The position numbers and the translations under genes were made by a program. The notes beneath the pieces were generated by a model. That model ran no database searches, was not told the origin of the DNA, and saw nothing but the letters and a program-made list of their open reading frames with translations. Below, one piece after another: positions 35,520-44,087 of a stretch of 55,548 bases of DNA. The stretch is from the NCBI GenBank assembly GCA_026988035.1, contig JALSLY010000043.1, positions 1-55,548 on the forward strand, given 5' to 3'. Origin of the DNA: Thermotogae bacterium (lineage in GTDB: Bacteria; Thermotogota; Thermotogae; Mesoaciditogales; Mesoaciditogaceae). Position 1 is the first letter of the stretch, and each line of letters begins with the position of its first letter.

Positions 35520-36503
35520 ATGCGTGGGGATCTTTTAGACGTAAGAGAATTAAAAGTTGTATTCTACACCTATCGGGGAATTATAAAAGCACTCAACGGT
35601 GTTGAGCTTTGGATGAATCATGAAGAGAGGCTTGGCCTTATTGGTGAAACCGGCTGTGGTAAGTCGGTAACCTCTCTTTCCATAATGGGACTCATTGAAC
35701 AACCTGGAGAAATAATTAGCGGAGATGTGTATTTCGAAGGGAAATCCATGCAAAAAATGAGCATGGAGGAACTACATGATATGAGAGGAAAAAAGATTTC
35801 CATGATCTTTCAAGAACCTGTATCCGCGTTAAATCCCGTGATGAGAATAGGATTTCAAGTGGCAGAAAGTATTTCAAGAGCTAAAGACATTAAAATAAAA
35901 GAAGCTTATCCTGAGGTTCTAAAAATGCTTGAATTGGTTGGACTTGATTCCAAAAGAACTGCCAGTCTCTATCCTCATGAGCTCAGTGGAGGTATGGCTC
36001 AAAGGGCAATGATCGCAATGGCTCTCTCTTCAAATCCAAAACTTCTGATTGCCGACGAACCAACCTCTGCTCTTGATGTCACCATACAGGCCCAAATAAT
36101 GGAGCTACTGGATGAGCTCGTAAGGGAAATGGGCAATGCTGTTATTTTAATCACACATGATATGGGAGTTGCAGCTGAATTTTGCGATAAGATAGCCGTA
36201 ATGTATGCCGGAAACGTTGTCGAACGTGCATCTACCGTAGATATATTCGAAGAACCCTTGCATCCTTATACTAAAGGGCTCTTAAAAGCCGTTCCCAAAA
36301 TAGGACAGTCAAAAGAACTTGTGGGCATTACAGGGACAGTCCCCGATCTTGTAAATCCCCCAACGGGTTGTCGATTTCATCCAAGATGTCCTTATGCTAT
36401 GAATAAGTGTTCACAGAAAATGCCGCCTCTTATCGAGGCAAAACCTGGGCATCATGTTGCTTGCTATCTCTACACTCAAGAAGGTGAACACAATGCCAAC
36501 TGA
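35520..36503 (+). CDS. ABC transporter ATPase, DppD type
   Basis: 327 aa. Walker A GETGCGKS, signature ELSGGMAQRA, Walker B LLIADEPTSALD and H-loop ITHD. The C-terminal extension with GCRFHPRCPYAMNKC is the oligopeptide-ATPase cysteine region, which in relatives binds an iron-sulfur cluster. Start at the ATG at 35520, 9 nt after AGGAGG; an in-frame GTG at 35508 abuts the Shine-Dalgarno. Confidence 0.93.
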   Translation: MRGDLLDVRELKVVFYTYRGIIKALNGVELWMNHEERLGLIGETGCGKSVTSLSIMGLIEQPGEIISGDVYFEGKSMQKMSMEELHDMRGKKISMIFQEPVSALNPVMRIGFQVAESISRAKDIKIKEAYPEVLKMLELVGLDSKRTASLYPHELSGGMAQRAMIAMALSSNPKLLIADEPTSALDVTIQAQIMELLDELVREMGNAVILITHDMGVAAEFCDKIAVMYAGNVVERASTVDIFEEPLHPYTKGLLKAVPKIGQSKELVGITGTVPDLVNPPTGCRFHPRCPYAMNKCSQKMPPLIEAKPGHHVACYLYTQEGEHNAN

Positions 36504-37479
36504 AGTCAAAACTGAAACTTTGTTAAGTGTTGAAAATTTGAAAAAATATTTTCCTGTTAAGAGAGGAGCTTTTCGTCGTCTCCTTTATGTTAGAGCAGTT
36601 GATGACGTCACATTTCAAGTTCCTAAAGAAAGCGTATTCGCCGTGGTGGGGGAATCTGGTTCAGGGAAAACCACTCTTGGCCGAACCGTTCTCCGACTAA
36701 TAGAACCAACTTCTGGAAAGATAATTTACAAGAACGAAGACTTTACAAAAATTAGTTTAAAGAGCCTGAGAATTTTTAGAAGAAAGATGCAAATTATATC
36801 ACAAGATCCATATAACTCCTTACATCCACGAAAACTCGTGAAGGACATAATAGGTGAAGGTTTGAAGATACATTTTCATATGTCTTCAAATGAAATACTT
36901 GATACCGTTAAGGAAACACTCGAACGAGTTGGATTACGTGAAGAACACATGTTTAGATATCCCCATGAATTCAGTGGTGGTCAAAGACAAAGAATAGCTA
37001 CCGCACGTGCCATTGTTCTAAAACCGGAATTTCTTGTTCTTGATGAACCCACATCCGCTCTTGATGTTTCTGTTCAAGCAATAATATTAAAAATGTTTAA
37101 GGATTTGAAATCTTCTCTGTCATTAACGTACTTGTTCATAACGCACGATCTTGCGGTAGTTGATTACATGTCTGACTACGTTGCGGTCATGTACTTAGGC
37201 CAAATCATGGAGATGGGTACTAAAGAAGATGTTTTTAACAATACCGCTCACCCCTATACAATTCTTCTTATGAATTCCATACCGGTCCCAGATCCGCGCC
37301 ATAAAAATAAAAAGATGATTCCAAAGGGTGAAATTCCAAGCTCGATTAACCCTCCATCTGGATGTAGATTTCATACGAGATGTCCTTATGCCAAAGAAGT
37401 TTGTAAAAAAGAAGAACCAAAGTTTGTCAAGATTTCAAAAGGACATTTTGTTAAATGTCACTTTCCAATCATTGAATAG
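36493..37479 (+). CDS. ABC transporter ATPase, DppF type
   Basis: 328 aa. Walker A GESGSGKTTLG, signature EFSGGQRQR, Walker B LVLDEPTSALD, H-loop ITHD and the C-terminal GCRFHTRCPYAKEVC cysteine region. The ATG at 36493 lies 6 nt after GAAGGTG and overlaps the previous gene by 11 nt. It is the last gene of ABC operon 1. Confidence 0.93.
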   Translation: MPTEVKTETLLSVENLKKYFPVKRGAFRRLLYVRAVDDVTFQVPKESVFAVVGESGSGKTTLGRTVLRLIEPTSGKIIYKNEDFTKISLKSLRIFRRKMQIISQDPYNSLHPRKLVKDIIGEGLKIHFHMSSNEILDTVKETLERVGLREEHMFRYPHEFSGGQRQRIATARAIVLKPEFLVLDEPTSALDVSVQAIILKMFKDLKSSLSLTYLFITHDLAVVDYMSDYVAVMYLGQIMEMGTKEDVFNNTAHPYTILLMNSIPVPDPRHKNKKMIPKGEIPSSINPPSGCRFHTRCPYAKEVCKKEEPKFVKISKGHFVKCHFPIIE

Positions 37480-37509
37480 ATTCCGAAATATACTGTACCA
37501 GCTGTTTAC

Positions 37510-37566
37510 ATCAAGTGTTCTTTACATTGCCACTTGATAAAGACGCAAAGCATTCTTATGAGAATG
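37510..37566 (+). other. Two hairpins between ABC operon 1 and gdhA
   Basis: ATCAAGTG / CACTTGAT (37510-37538, 13-nt loop) and CATTCT / AGAATG (37551-37566) followed by TAATTTTA. The second may be a weak terminator. No clear promoter for the next gene could be fixed in the AT-rich stretch after it. Confidence 0.4.
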
Positions 37567-37648
37567 TAATTTTAGATTTATGAGTATTTTTTTCAAAAAG
37601 CGTTAAAATTTGATCGAAGTTTTTACCATTCAATGAGGAGGTAAAATG

Positions 37649-38899
37649 ATGACAAAGGAAAGCCTTTTCGAAGGTGCGCTCAGGCAGTTTAACAAAGCAG
37701 CTGACTTGATGAAACTTGACAGCGGAATGCGCGAAGTTCTTTCAACACACAAAAGGGAATTAACCATTCATTTCCCAGTTAAAATGGATGACGGTTCAGT
37801 GCGTGTTTTTACTGGTTACCGGTTTCAACACAACATCGCACGTGGTCCAGCGAAAGGCGGTGTTAGGTATCACCCCAATGTCAACGCTGACGAAATAAAA
37901 ACTCTCTCTTTTTTGATGACTTGGAAATGTGCGGTAGCCGGCGTTCCCTACGGTGGGGCAAAAGGCGGAGTCAAAGTTGATCCAGCTAAGCTTTCAGAAA
38001 CTGAGCTCGAAAGATTATCCAGAAGATATTTCTCAGACATTTCGATTATCATCGGCCCCGCAGAAGATATCCCGGCACCTGATGTAAACACAAATGGTAG
38101 AATAATGTCATGGTTCCTCGATACATACTCAATGAATGCCGGGCATTCAACTCTTGGCATTGTAACAGGTAAACCTCTTGAATTGGGAGGTTCTCTTGGG
38201 AGACCCGAAGCTACAGGTCGCGGCGTTAGCATTATAGCCAATGAAGCTAGTAAATATTTCCTCGGAGATGAATTAAAAGGAAAAACGGTTGCCATTCAAG
38301 GGTTTGGTAATGTTGGCTCCTACACTGCGCTCATTCTCGATCAGGAGTATGGTGCAAAGATCGTTGCAATCAGTGATATTACTGGCGGATATTACAACCC
38401 TGATGGTATAAATGCAAAAGAGGCTTTCGATTATGTGACAATCAACAAAAGCCTTAAAGGATATAATGCTCAAAAGATCACCAACGAAGAACTTCTTGAA
38501 CTTGATGTTGACGTTCTCATTCCGGCAGCTCTTGAAAGAGCTATTACTGTGGAAAATGCCGACAAAATACGTGCAAAAGTTATCGTAGAGGCTGCAAATG
38601 GTCCAACAACTCCTGAAGCAGATGAAATACTCAATTCAAAAGGTATAAAGATCGTTCCCGATTTTTTAAGTAACGCCGGCGGCGTTACAGTTTCTTATTT
38701 TGAATGGGTCCAGGGGCTTTATTCTTACTTCTGGGATCTTGATGATGTTAGAAAAGCTCTTGACAAAGCGATGAAAAATGCGTTCAAGGATTCTGTGAAA
38801 ATGCGGGAAGAGCACAAAACAGACATGAGAACCGCTTCATACATGGTTGCCATTAACAAGGTTGCAACTGCCACAAGACTGCGCGGGATTTTCCCTTGA
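37649..38899 (+). CDS. gdhA: Glutamate dehydrogenase
   Basis: Links 2-oxoglutarate plus ammonia with glutamate. 416 aa, the usual length of hexameric enzymes. Substrate-site residues are visible: GGVRYHP, Lys93 (TWKCA), the catalytic Lys105 in YGGAKGG, and PAPDVNT. The Rossmann motif GFGNVGS and the late stretch SNAGGVTVSYFEWVQ are intact. Two ATGs are adjacent; the second (37649) is 7 nt from GGAGG and is preferred. It is flanked by a terminator. Coenzyme choice cannot be read from sequence. Confidence 0.95.
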   Translation: MTKESLFEGALRQFNKAADLMKLDSGMREVLSTHKRELTIHFPVKMDDGSVRVFTGYRFQHNIARGPAKGGVRYHPNVNADEIKTLSFLMTWKCAVAGVPYGGAKGGVKVDPAKLSETELERLSRRYFSDISIIIGPAEDIPAPDVNTNGRIMSWFLDTYSMNAGHSTLGIVTGKPLELGGSLGRPEATGRGVSIIANEASKYFLGDELKGKTVAIQGFGNVGSYTALILDQEYGAKIVAISDITGGYYNPDGINAKEAFDYVTINKSLKGYNAQKITNEELLELDVDVLIPAALERAITVENADKIRAKVIVEAANGPTTPEADEILNSKGIKIVPDFLSNAGGVTVSYFEWVQGLYSYFWDLDDVRKALDKAMKNAFKDSVKMREEHKTDMRTASYMVAINKVATATRLRGIFP

Positions 38900-38918
38900 T
38901 CCAAATGCCAATAAAAAC

Positions 38919-38950
38919 AAGGAGGACGCTCTAAGCGTCTTCTTTGTTTC
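38919..38950. terminator. Bidirectional terminator between gdhA and the DUF1385 gene
   Basis: GACGCT-CTA-AGCGTC (38925-38939), with TTCTTTGTTTC on the plus side and TTGTTTTTATT on the minus side. It serves two convergent genes; the loop is the stop codon of the DUF1385 gene. Confidence 0.75.
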
Positions 38951-39947
38951 TTGCTTCATTACAATCCTCGATTTGCTCCCGTTCTTCATATTCAAGATTC
39001 AACGAAGCTTTCAAAGCAGCCAATCCAACTTCCAATTGAGAACTATCCGGTTCTTTTGTCGTAAGTTTCTGAAGCCATAAACCGGGCATAGCTAAGGGTT
39101 TAAACACAGGGTTATTTAAATGCTTGGCGGTGAAACGTTGGAATTCATAAGCGAGTCCGGCAACTACTGGAATAAGTACAATCCTCCAAAATATTTTCCA
39201 CAAAATACTCATCGGTCCAAAAGCACCAAGTATGCTGAAAACTATTATAGCTGCTATCATGGTGATCATTAGAAAACTCGTGCCGCATCTTGGATGCAAA
39301 GTGGAATATTTCTTGGCATTTTCAACTGTTAAATCTTCTCCTGCTTCATAAGTGTGCACTGATTTGTGTTCAGCGCCGTGATATTGAAAAACCCGCTTTA
39401 TGTCTGGAATAAAAGATATGATCCAAATATATACCAAGAAGATCACAGTTCTTATGGCACCTTCAACAAGAGCAAAAAGAACTCCGTTTCGTCTGAGAGG
39501 CTTGAACAGAGAAGTTATAAAAACAGGCAAAATGGAAAAAAGACCTACAGCAACCGCAAAAGCGATCAAAAGTGACAGCACTATATCCTTTGTTGTCAAT
39601 TTCGTATCTTCGTCCCCAGATATATTTGCAGAAAAGTTTAATGCCTTTATTCCCGTTACCAGTGCGTCGTACAACACAAAAGTTCCTCTTATAAGCGGCC
39701 ATCCTTTCCAACCTTTGGGGCGTTCCATATTTCCATAATCTGAAACGGTGATCGTACCATCTGGTTTTCTAACAGCTACGACAGTCTTTATCCCTTTCAT
39801 CATCACGCCTTCTATAACTGCTTGACCTCCCACACTCAAACTGCGAGAAGAAGTGCCTTCAGGCAATAGTTTTTCTTCCTTGTGTTCATTTTCCTGATTT
39901 TGCAAGGCACATAAATGCAAATAACAGTCAAGTAGGCAATTTGCCAT
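38931..39947 (-). CDS. DUF1385 family membrane protein
   Basis: 338 aa, function unknown (YqhQ-type family). Family marks: SVGGQAVIEGVMMKG, HGAEHKSVHTYEAGEDLTVENA (in part), HPRCGTSFL and RFTAKHLNNPVFKPLAMPGLWLQKLTT (in part). Four or five hydrophobic segments suggest an inner-membrane protein. The N-terminus is unusual, with three cysteines before residue 15 (MANCLLDCYLHLC). The ATG at 39947 has AAGGAAGG 7 nt upstream. It is last in the dus-spoVS operon. Confidence 0.85.
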   Translation of the reverse strand: MANCLLDCYLHLCALQNQENEHKEEKLLPEGTSSRSLSVGGQAVIEGVMMKGIKTVVAVRKPDGTITVSDYGNMERPKGWKGWPLIRGTFVLYDALVTGIKALNFSANISGDEDTKLTTKDIVLSLLIAFAVAVGLFSILPVFITSLFKPLRRNGVLFALVEGAIRTVIFLVYIWIISFIPDIKRVFQYHGAEHKSVHTYEAGEDLTVENAKKYSTLHPRCGTSFLMITMIAAIIVFSILGAFGPMSILWKIFWRIVLIPVVAGLAYEFQRFTAKHLNNPVFKPLAMPGLWLQKLTTKEPDSSQLEVGLAALKASLNLEYEEREQIEDCNEARNKEDA

Positions 39948-39951
39948 ATTT

Positions 39952-40197
39952 TTACCTTCCTTTCAAGCGATGAGTAACAGCAGATCTAATTTTATCATCA
40001 AGCAATAGCTTAAAAAAATTGTAAGCGTGAATATCTGAAACAGAATTTTTTGACAAGAAGTAAACGTCCACTTTTTTTGAAAAATCTTTTCGCTGAATGG
40101 GATCCATCTTGTTAATCTCAAAAACAATGCGCCGAAGCTCTTCATCCTCGGCGCAGGATTTTACAATTTCTTCTATTTCTCGCTGAAACCCATCCAT
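39952..40197 (-). CDS. Small helical protein of unknown function
   Basis: 81 aa from an ATG at 40197, 10 nt after the spoVS stop; a longer reading would overlap spoVS. The ribosome-binding site is weak (AAAAGAAA). Charged, mainly helical sequence with DPIQRKDFSKKVDVYFLSKN in the middle; one Cys; no signal or membrane segment. It lies 4 nt before the DUF1385 gene. I do not recognise a family. Confidence 0.6.
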   Translation of the reverse strand: MDGFQREIEEIVKSCAEDEELRRIVFEINKMDPIQRKDFSKKVDVYFLSKNSVSDIHAYNFFKLLLDDKIRSAVTHRLKGR

Positions 40198-40207
40198 TCG
40201 TTTCTTT

Positions 40208-40507
40208 TCATTCTTCGCTTTCGGTGGGCACGCTATCTTTATTTTCTCCAGTTGTGAACACTTTAATGGATATACCGGTCCTTTTTTCCCCACCAATTTC
40301 GATATCGACAAACCCCGGTATCATGCCAATGTCCTTACCACCTTCCTTTAGAAAACGGCGTGCCACTGCCACTGCTTTCACGGCTTGATTTACCGCTCCT
40401 GCTCCAATTGCTTGAAGTTCAACCACTGGTTCTTTACTAAGTGCTCCAGCTATAGCACCTGCAACAGAATTAGGATTGGACTTTGAACTAACCTTAAGTG
40501 TTTCCAC
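40208..40507 (-). CDS. spoVS: SpoVS-family protein, copy with acidic tail
   Basis: 99 aa from the GTG at 40507, which follows GGAGG by 8 nt and gives the family start (M)ETLKVSSKSNPNSVAGAIAG. The core QAIGAGAVNQAVKAVAVAR is nearly the same as in the second copy at 53658. A 12-residue polar and acidic tail (ENKDSVPTESEE) is extra. SpoVS proteins are small Alba-like, possibly nucleic-acid-binding proteins named for sporulation but found in non-sporulating Thermotogota. It overlaps dus by 14 nt. Confidence 0.9.
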   Translation of the reverse strand: METLKVSSKSNPNSVAGAIAGALSKEPVVELQAIGAGAVNQAVKAVAVARRFLKEGGKDIGMIPGFVDIEIGGEKRTGISIKVFTTGENKDSVPTESEE

Positions 40508-41450
40508 GCTCAACGCCTCCTTGTTCGCATGAGATGAGTTTATCAAAATAAGCATTTACAATTTCCATGAGCAACTTTAAATTACTCGTCTGCAACGCTT
40601 TTACCTTAACGGCATGAGAACCGGGTAATCCTTTAAGGTATGCAGCGAGAAACTTCCTAAAAATCATTATACCATGAATACCATGCTCTTCGATCGAATT
40701 CAGTAAATGCCGTCTCAAGATATCGTGACGTTCTTTAAAAGAAATATTTTTTAACTTTTGCCCAAAAGACATCTCCTTTATCTGACGAAAGATCCATGGA
40801 TTTCCAATAGCACCACGTGCAACAAATACCATATCTGCACTCGTGAAATTTATTGCTTTCATTGCATCAAATGCAGAAAAAATGTCCCCAGATACGCCAA
40901 CCTTTATCGCTAATTCTTTCTTCAGCATGCGTGCTGGCTCCCAATCTACTTTTCCCGTATATCCTTGCTCTACCGTGCGTCCGTGTATCGAAACAAGAAA
41001 AGCTCCACCATCTAATGCGGCACGCGCAACTTCCATAAAATTTCGTTCTTCTTTCCACCCGATTCTCATCTTCACAGAAACGAGAAATCCTCTTGATACC
41101 AACACCTCAACTAATTTTCTTACAAGCATTGGAGATTTCATTAAAGCAGCGCCATATCCATTTTTGACAACCTTCGGAACTGGACAACCAGCATTTAAAT
41201 CCACCCATTTAGGGTGGCGATCTTGTACCACATCCACAACACGGGCAAAATATTTCGGATCGTTCCCAAAGAGCTGGATCACTGCATTTTCCTTCGGATT
41301 GGGTAACATCTCAAAACTTTTTCTATTTCCATTCACCAGTCCATTCACGCTTATCATTTCAGTGTAAACCACATCTGCGCCCATGGATAAACATAAATTT
41401 CTAAATGTTTTATCGTTAACTCCAGCCATAGGAGAAAGAACTGTTATCAA
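40494..41450 (-). CDS. dus: tRNA-dihydrouridine synthase
   Basis: FMN enzyme that reduces uridines in the tRNA D loop. 318 aa. Motifs: SPMAGVNDKTFRNL, then NAGCPVPKVVKNGYGAALMK with the catalytic Cys, VKMRIGW, SIHGRTVEQGYTG and ARGAIGNPWIFRQI. The start is a TTG at 41450 preceded by GAGGTGG. A TATAAT on the minus strand (41501-41506) probably gives its promoter. First gene of the dus - spoVS - small ORF - DUF1385 operon. Confidence 0.92.
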   Translation of the reverse strand: MITVLSPMAGVNDKTFRNLCLSMGADVVYTEMISVNGLVNGNRKSFEMLPNPKENAVIQLFGNDPKYFARVVDVVQDRHPKWVDLNAGCPVPKVVKNGYGAALMKSPMLVRKLVEVLVSRGFLVSVKMRIGWKEERNFMEVARAALDGGAFLVSIHGRTVEQGYTGKVDWEPARMLKKELAIKVGVSGDIFSAFDAMKAINFTSADMVFVARGAIGNPWIFRQIKEMSFGQKLKNISFKERHDILRRHLLNSIEEHGIHGIMIFRKFLAAYLKGLPGSHAVKVKALQTSNLKLLMEIVNAYFDKLISCEQGGVERGNT

Positions 41451-41695
41451 ATAACCACCTCAACCCACAAACAAAGTACATATTTGCAACATGTATTTCT
41501 ATTATATACTCGATACATTTCAAAATTGAAGTCCAGAAAGTAATCATCGGCGATGACATTGCCTTGCAGGAGCCTCCGCAGCGTAACGAGGACAGTCCGA
41601 AAGACAATTGTCAGAGTCATCAACACTTATCTTTTAAAGTTAAATTAGTATACTTCAAAATTGGAGTTTTGTAGGGGTATGCATGCCGTCACATG

Positions 41696-41721
41696 AAAAA
41701 GAAGGGGGTTATAACCCCTTC
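41696..41721 (-). terminator. Terminator after the AhpD-like gene
   Basis: On the minus strand GAAGGGG-TTATAAC-CCCCTTC followed directly by TTTTT. Confidence 0.7.
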
Positions 41722-41735
41722 CGCCACAAAAATGA

Positions 41736-41761
41736 GATTCCGGCTCGGTAGCCGGAATGAC
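41736..41761. repeat. Single REP-like palindrome (D)
   Basis: GATTCCGGCTCGGTAGCCGG then AATGAC: one unit of the family seen in clusters A-C, with a shifted loop. It lies between the AhpD-like stop codon and its terminator, so it is transcribed. Confidence 0.8.
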
Positions 41762-41772
41762 AAAATGAAAAA

Positions 41773-42135
41773 TTACTTTGCCCCAAATTGATCGCATGCA
41801 TCGATAACATATCGCATGTAAGCTACCGCAGGCCCGCCACCCATTACTCCAGCAACAAGGGCAGATTCCAGGATCTCTTGACGAGTAGCACCTTCTTTGA
41901 TGGCATTTTTTGTATGAAACGCTATGCAATATGGGCAATGTGCTGTTATACCTAACGCTATCGACATCAACTCTTTTATCTTGGTAGAAAGTGCTCCCGG
42001 CTTTTCAGCTTGTTTTACGAATTCTACAAAAGTTTTCTCATAGCCTGGCTCTGCCTTCCCCGCTTCCTTCAGTAAATCCATAAATTGATCGTAATAACGC
42101 TGCATGTCAGCCGCTAACGGTTTCTTTCCTTCCAT
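41773..42135 (-). CDS. AhpD-like carboxymuconolactone decarboxylase family protein
   Basis: 120 aa. The redox motif HCPYCIAFHT (Cys-x2-Cys with a His three residues on) marks the AhpD/CMD family, which mostly act as thiol peroxidase partners. The C-terminal Gly-rich segment GVMGGGPAVAYMRYV is typical. The start is the ATG at 42135, 9 nt after GGAG; the earlier ATG overlaps the Shine-Dalgarno. A role in oxidant defence in an anaerobe is inferred. Confidence 0.88.
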   Translation of the reverse strand: MEGKKPLAADMQRYYDQFMDLLKEAGKAEPGYEKTFVEFVKQAEKPGALSTKIKELMSIALGITAHCPYCIAFHTKNAIKEGATRQEILESALVAGVMGGGPAVAYMRYVIDACDQFGAK

Positions 42136-42190
42136 TTTTCTCATCTCCTTGTGAAATATATAACATAATTATTATATCACGTCCATCATT

Positions 42191-42571
42191 TTATTCAAAA
42201 CCAAGTACAAGCAAAGCAATAAGATTTCCCAAAACCGCCAGTACATACAATGAAGATGCCGTTATAACTATCGAGCTTGAAGTTAAATTAGTAGCCATCA
42301 AACTTGGCATAGAACCAAAAGTTTGAAGCACAACCTTTCCAGCCCAAAAGTAAGCTATCGTGGCAATTACAGCACCTATTACAGTAACAAATGCTCCTAT
42401 CTTAAAATCACTAACGGCTATGACTACGGCAAACCCCAACATCATACTCAAAAGATACAAAAGCCACGTCGGAAAGAATTCAAAGGGAGATAACAAGATC
42501 GAAAGTTCCATAAATAAAAAGGGAACAGAAAAGATTAAGGACCATAAGAGAATTCTTGTTTTCGATCGCAT
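42191..42571 (-). CDS. Four-helix membrane protein, unknown
   Basis: 126 aa with four hydrophobic segments (about residues 8-30, 35-52, 57-80 and 98-123) and short loops. No family recognised. The ATG at 42571 overlaps the upstream stop by 1 nt (TGATG) and has GGAGGG about 8 nt before it, so it is coupled to the 168-aa gene and through it to ABC operon 2. It might be an accessory of that transporter. Confidence 0.65.
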   Translation of the reverse strand: MRSKTRILLWSLIFSVPFLFMELSILLSPFEFFPTWLLYLLSMMLGFAVVIAVSDFKIGAFVTVIGAVIATIAYFWAGKVVLQTFGSMPSLMATNLTSSSIVITASSLYVLAVLGNLIALLVLGFE

Positions 42572-43077
42572 CAAGATCCCTCCCTTCCAATAATTCCCTC
42601 AATTGGCATTACACTTCTCAGGTCATGCCCTCCACTTAAGGTGTGTATGATCATATAGCCACTGTAACGTAATGGCATTTTTTCGAAATTGGTTTCAAAG
42701 TTTTTCATTTCATATCCCGTGAGCTTTACATTTTCAATTGAAGAGAAAGTTTTTCCTTTAAATCTGCCAATCATTCCTCCATTGCCAACTATTCGATGAT
42801 AACCAAGATCGGCAAAACCAATCTTTAAAAAAAGCTGCACGCCAGAAACATATGCTCCTTTTTGCATCACACTGGATTCTCCCTTTAAACGAATTTTCAT
42901 ATCAACACTTGTTGTACTTGTTGAAAACTCAACGAGCGAGATATCAACTCTCAAGCCTCTCAAAAATGTGGTAAGTGAATTGAACCTCGCGATCTGAATC
43001 GCGAGGTTCGCAAATAATACAAAAGCTATTATCAAAAAGAATATAGTCCTTTTGAATGAAAAATTCAAAAGCGTCAC
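42571..43077 (-). CDS. Membrane-anchored protein, unknown
   Basis: 168 aa. One N-terminal hydrophobic segment (FFLIIAFVLFANLAIQIARF) followed by a beta-rich exported domain. No cysteines, no catalytic motif seen. The GTG at 43077 shares GTGA with the stop of the ABC ATPase gene; a TTG at 43068 is 10 nt from AGGAGG and is an alternative start. It is co-translated with the transporter ATPase and the next membrane protein. Confidence 0.65.
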   Translation of the reverse strand: MTLLNFSFKRTIFFLIIAFVLFANLAIQIARFNSLTTFLRGLRVDISLVEFSTSTTSVDMKIRLKGESSVMQKGAYVSGVQLFLKIGFADLGYHRIVGNGGMIGRFKGKTFSSIENVKLTGYEMKNFETNFEKMPLRYSGYMIIHTLSGGHDLRSVMPIEGIIGREGS

Positions 43078-44087
43078 TCCTCCTTCTTATCATACAAAAA
43101 GCACGCAACCTTGTGTCCATCGTCAACATCTACTAAAGAAGGCTCTTCCTTCGCACAAACATCCATTGCAAATGGGCAACGATCATAAAACCTGCATCTT
43201 GGCAATGGATCAATAGCCTTCCCAATACCACCTTTTATTTGAATCGACTTGCGCTTGAATTCCGGATCGGGCACCGGCACAGCTGAAATTAAAGCCTTAG
43301 TATAGGGATGAAGGGGATTCTGAATAACCTCTTCTGTTTCGCCATATTCCACCATCTTGCCAAGGTACATAACACTTATGTAATCCGACATATAGCGCGC
43401 GACAGCAAGATCGTGTGTTATGTACAAAAAGCTCATGTGCATATCAGAAATAAGGTTCATCATCAATTTCATAACCTGTGTTCTTATGGAAACGTCAAGC
43501 ATAGATGTTGGTTCATCTGCGACAACGAATTCCGGATTCATGACAAGCGCACGAGCAATGGCAACACGTTGTCTTTGACCACCACTGAGTTCATGAGGAT
43601 ATCTCCACAAAAACGCATTTGGCGGAGATATTCCTACTCTCTTAAGAATTTCCATTGTCTTTTCTTCTCGATACTTTAAGCTTCCTTCACTTTGTATGTT
43701 CATGGGTTCCGAGACTATATCAAATATCGTTTTTCTAGGATTCAAAGATTCAAACGGATCCTGAAAGATCATCTGACTTTTGCCATGAAACCATTTTCTA
43801 TCCACAGCTGAGCGAAGGTGGGTTACATCACGATTCAAGAACGTTATTTTCCCGTCTGTTGGACTGTGAAGCCTTACAAGAGTTTTACCAGTCGTGGTTT
43901 TGCCACATCCAGATTCTCCGACAAGAGCCAGTACTTCTCCACGTTTTATTTCGAAACTTACATCATCCACTGCATGGAGAAAACTTCTTACCCTTGAGAA
44001 AACTCCCTTACGAACCGGGAAAAATTTTTTCAGATTCTCGACTTTGAGCACGACATCCGTAGCGTCCACCATTTCAACCTCTGGCAT
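43074..44087 (-). CDS. ABC transporter ATPase, OppF type
   Basis: 337 aa. Walker A GESGCGKTTTGKT, signature ELSGGQRQR, Walker B VVADEPTSMLD (Met in place of the usual Ala), H-loop ITHD, and the C-terminal RCRFYDRCPFAMDVC cysteine region. Start at the ATG at 44087, 6 nt after AGGTGA; the in-frame GTG at 44093 is closer to it. It overlaps the OppD-type gene by 14 nt. Confidence 0.93.
   Translation of the reverse strand: MPEVEMVDATDVVLKVENLKKFFPVRKGVFSRVRSFLHAVDDVSFEIKRGEVLALVGESGCGKTTTGKTLVRLHSPTDGKITFLNRDVTHLRSAVDRKWFHGKSQMIFQDPFESLNPRKTIFDIVSEPMNIQSEGSLKYREEKTMEILKRVGISPPNAFLWRYPHELSGGQRQRVAIARALVMNPEFVVADEPTSMLDVSIRTQVMKLMMNLISDMHMSFLYITHDLAVARYMSDYISVMYLGKMVEYGETEEVIQNPLHPYTKALISAVPVPDPEFKRKSIQIKGGIGKAIDPLPRCRFYDRCPFAMDVCAKEEPSLVDVDDGHKVACFLYDKKEE

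Larger units (their letters stand above)
41451..41772. other. 322-nt intergenic region
   Basis: No gene is seen. It holds a minus-strand -10 for dus (41501-41506), two copies of a TTCAAAATTG-type motif (41519 and 41652 regions), a minus-strand terminator (41696-41721) and a single REP-like palindrome (41736-41761). Confidence 0.5.

Noticed and set aside
41416-41940. Possible gene remnants in the gap before the AhpD-like gene
   Set aside because: Frames there match no protein I recognise and are explained by the terminator, the repeat unit and the dus promoter.
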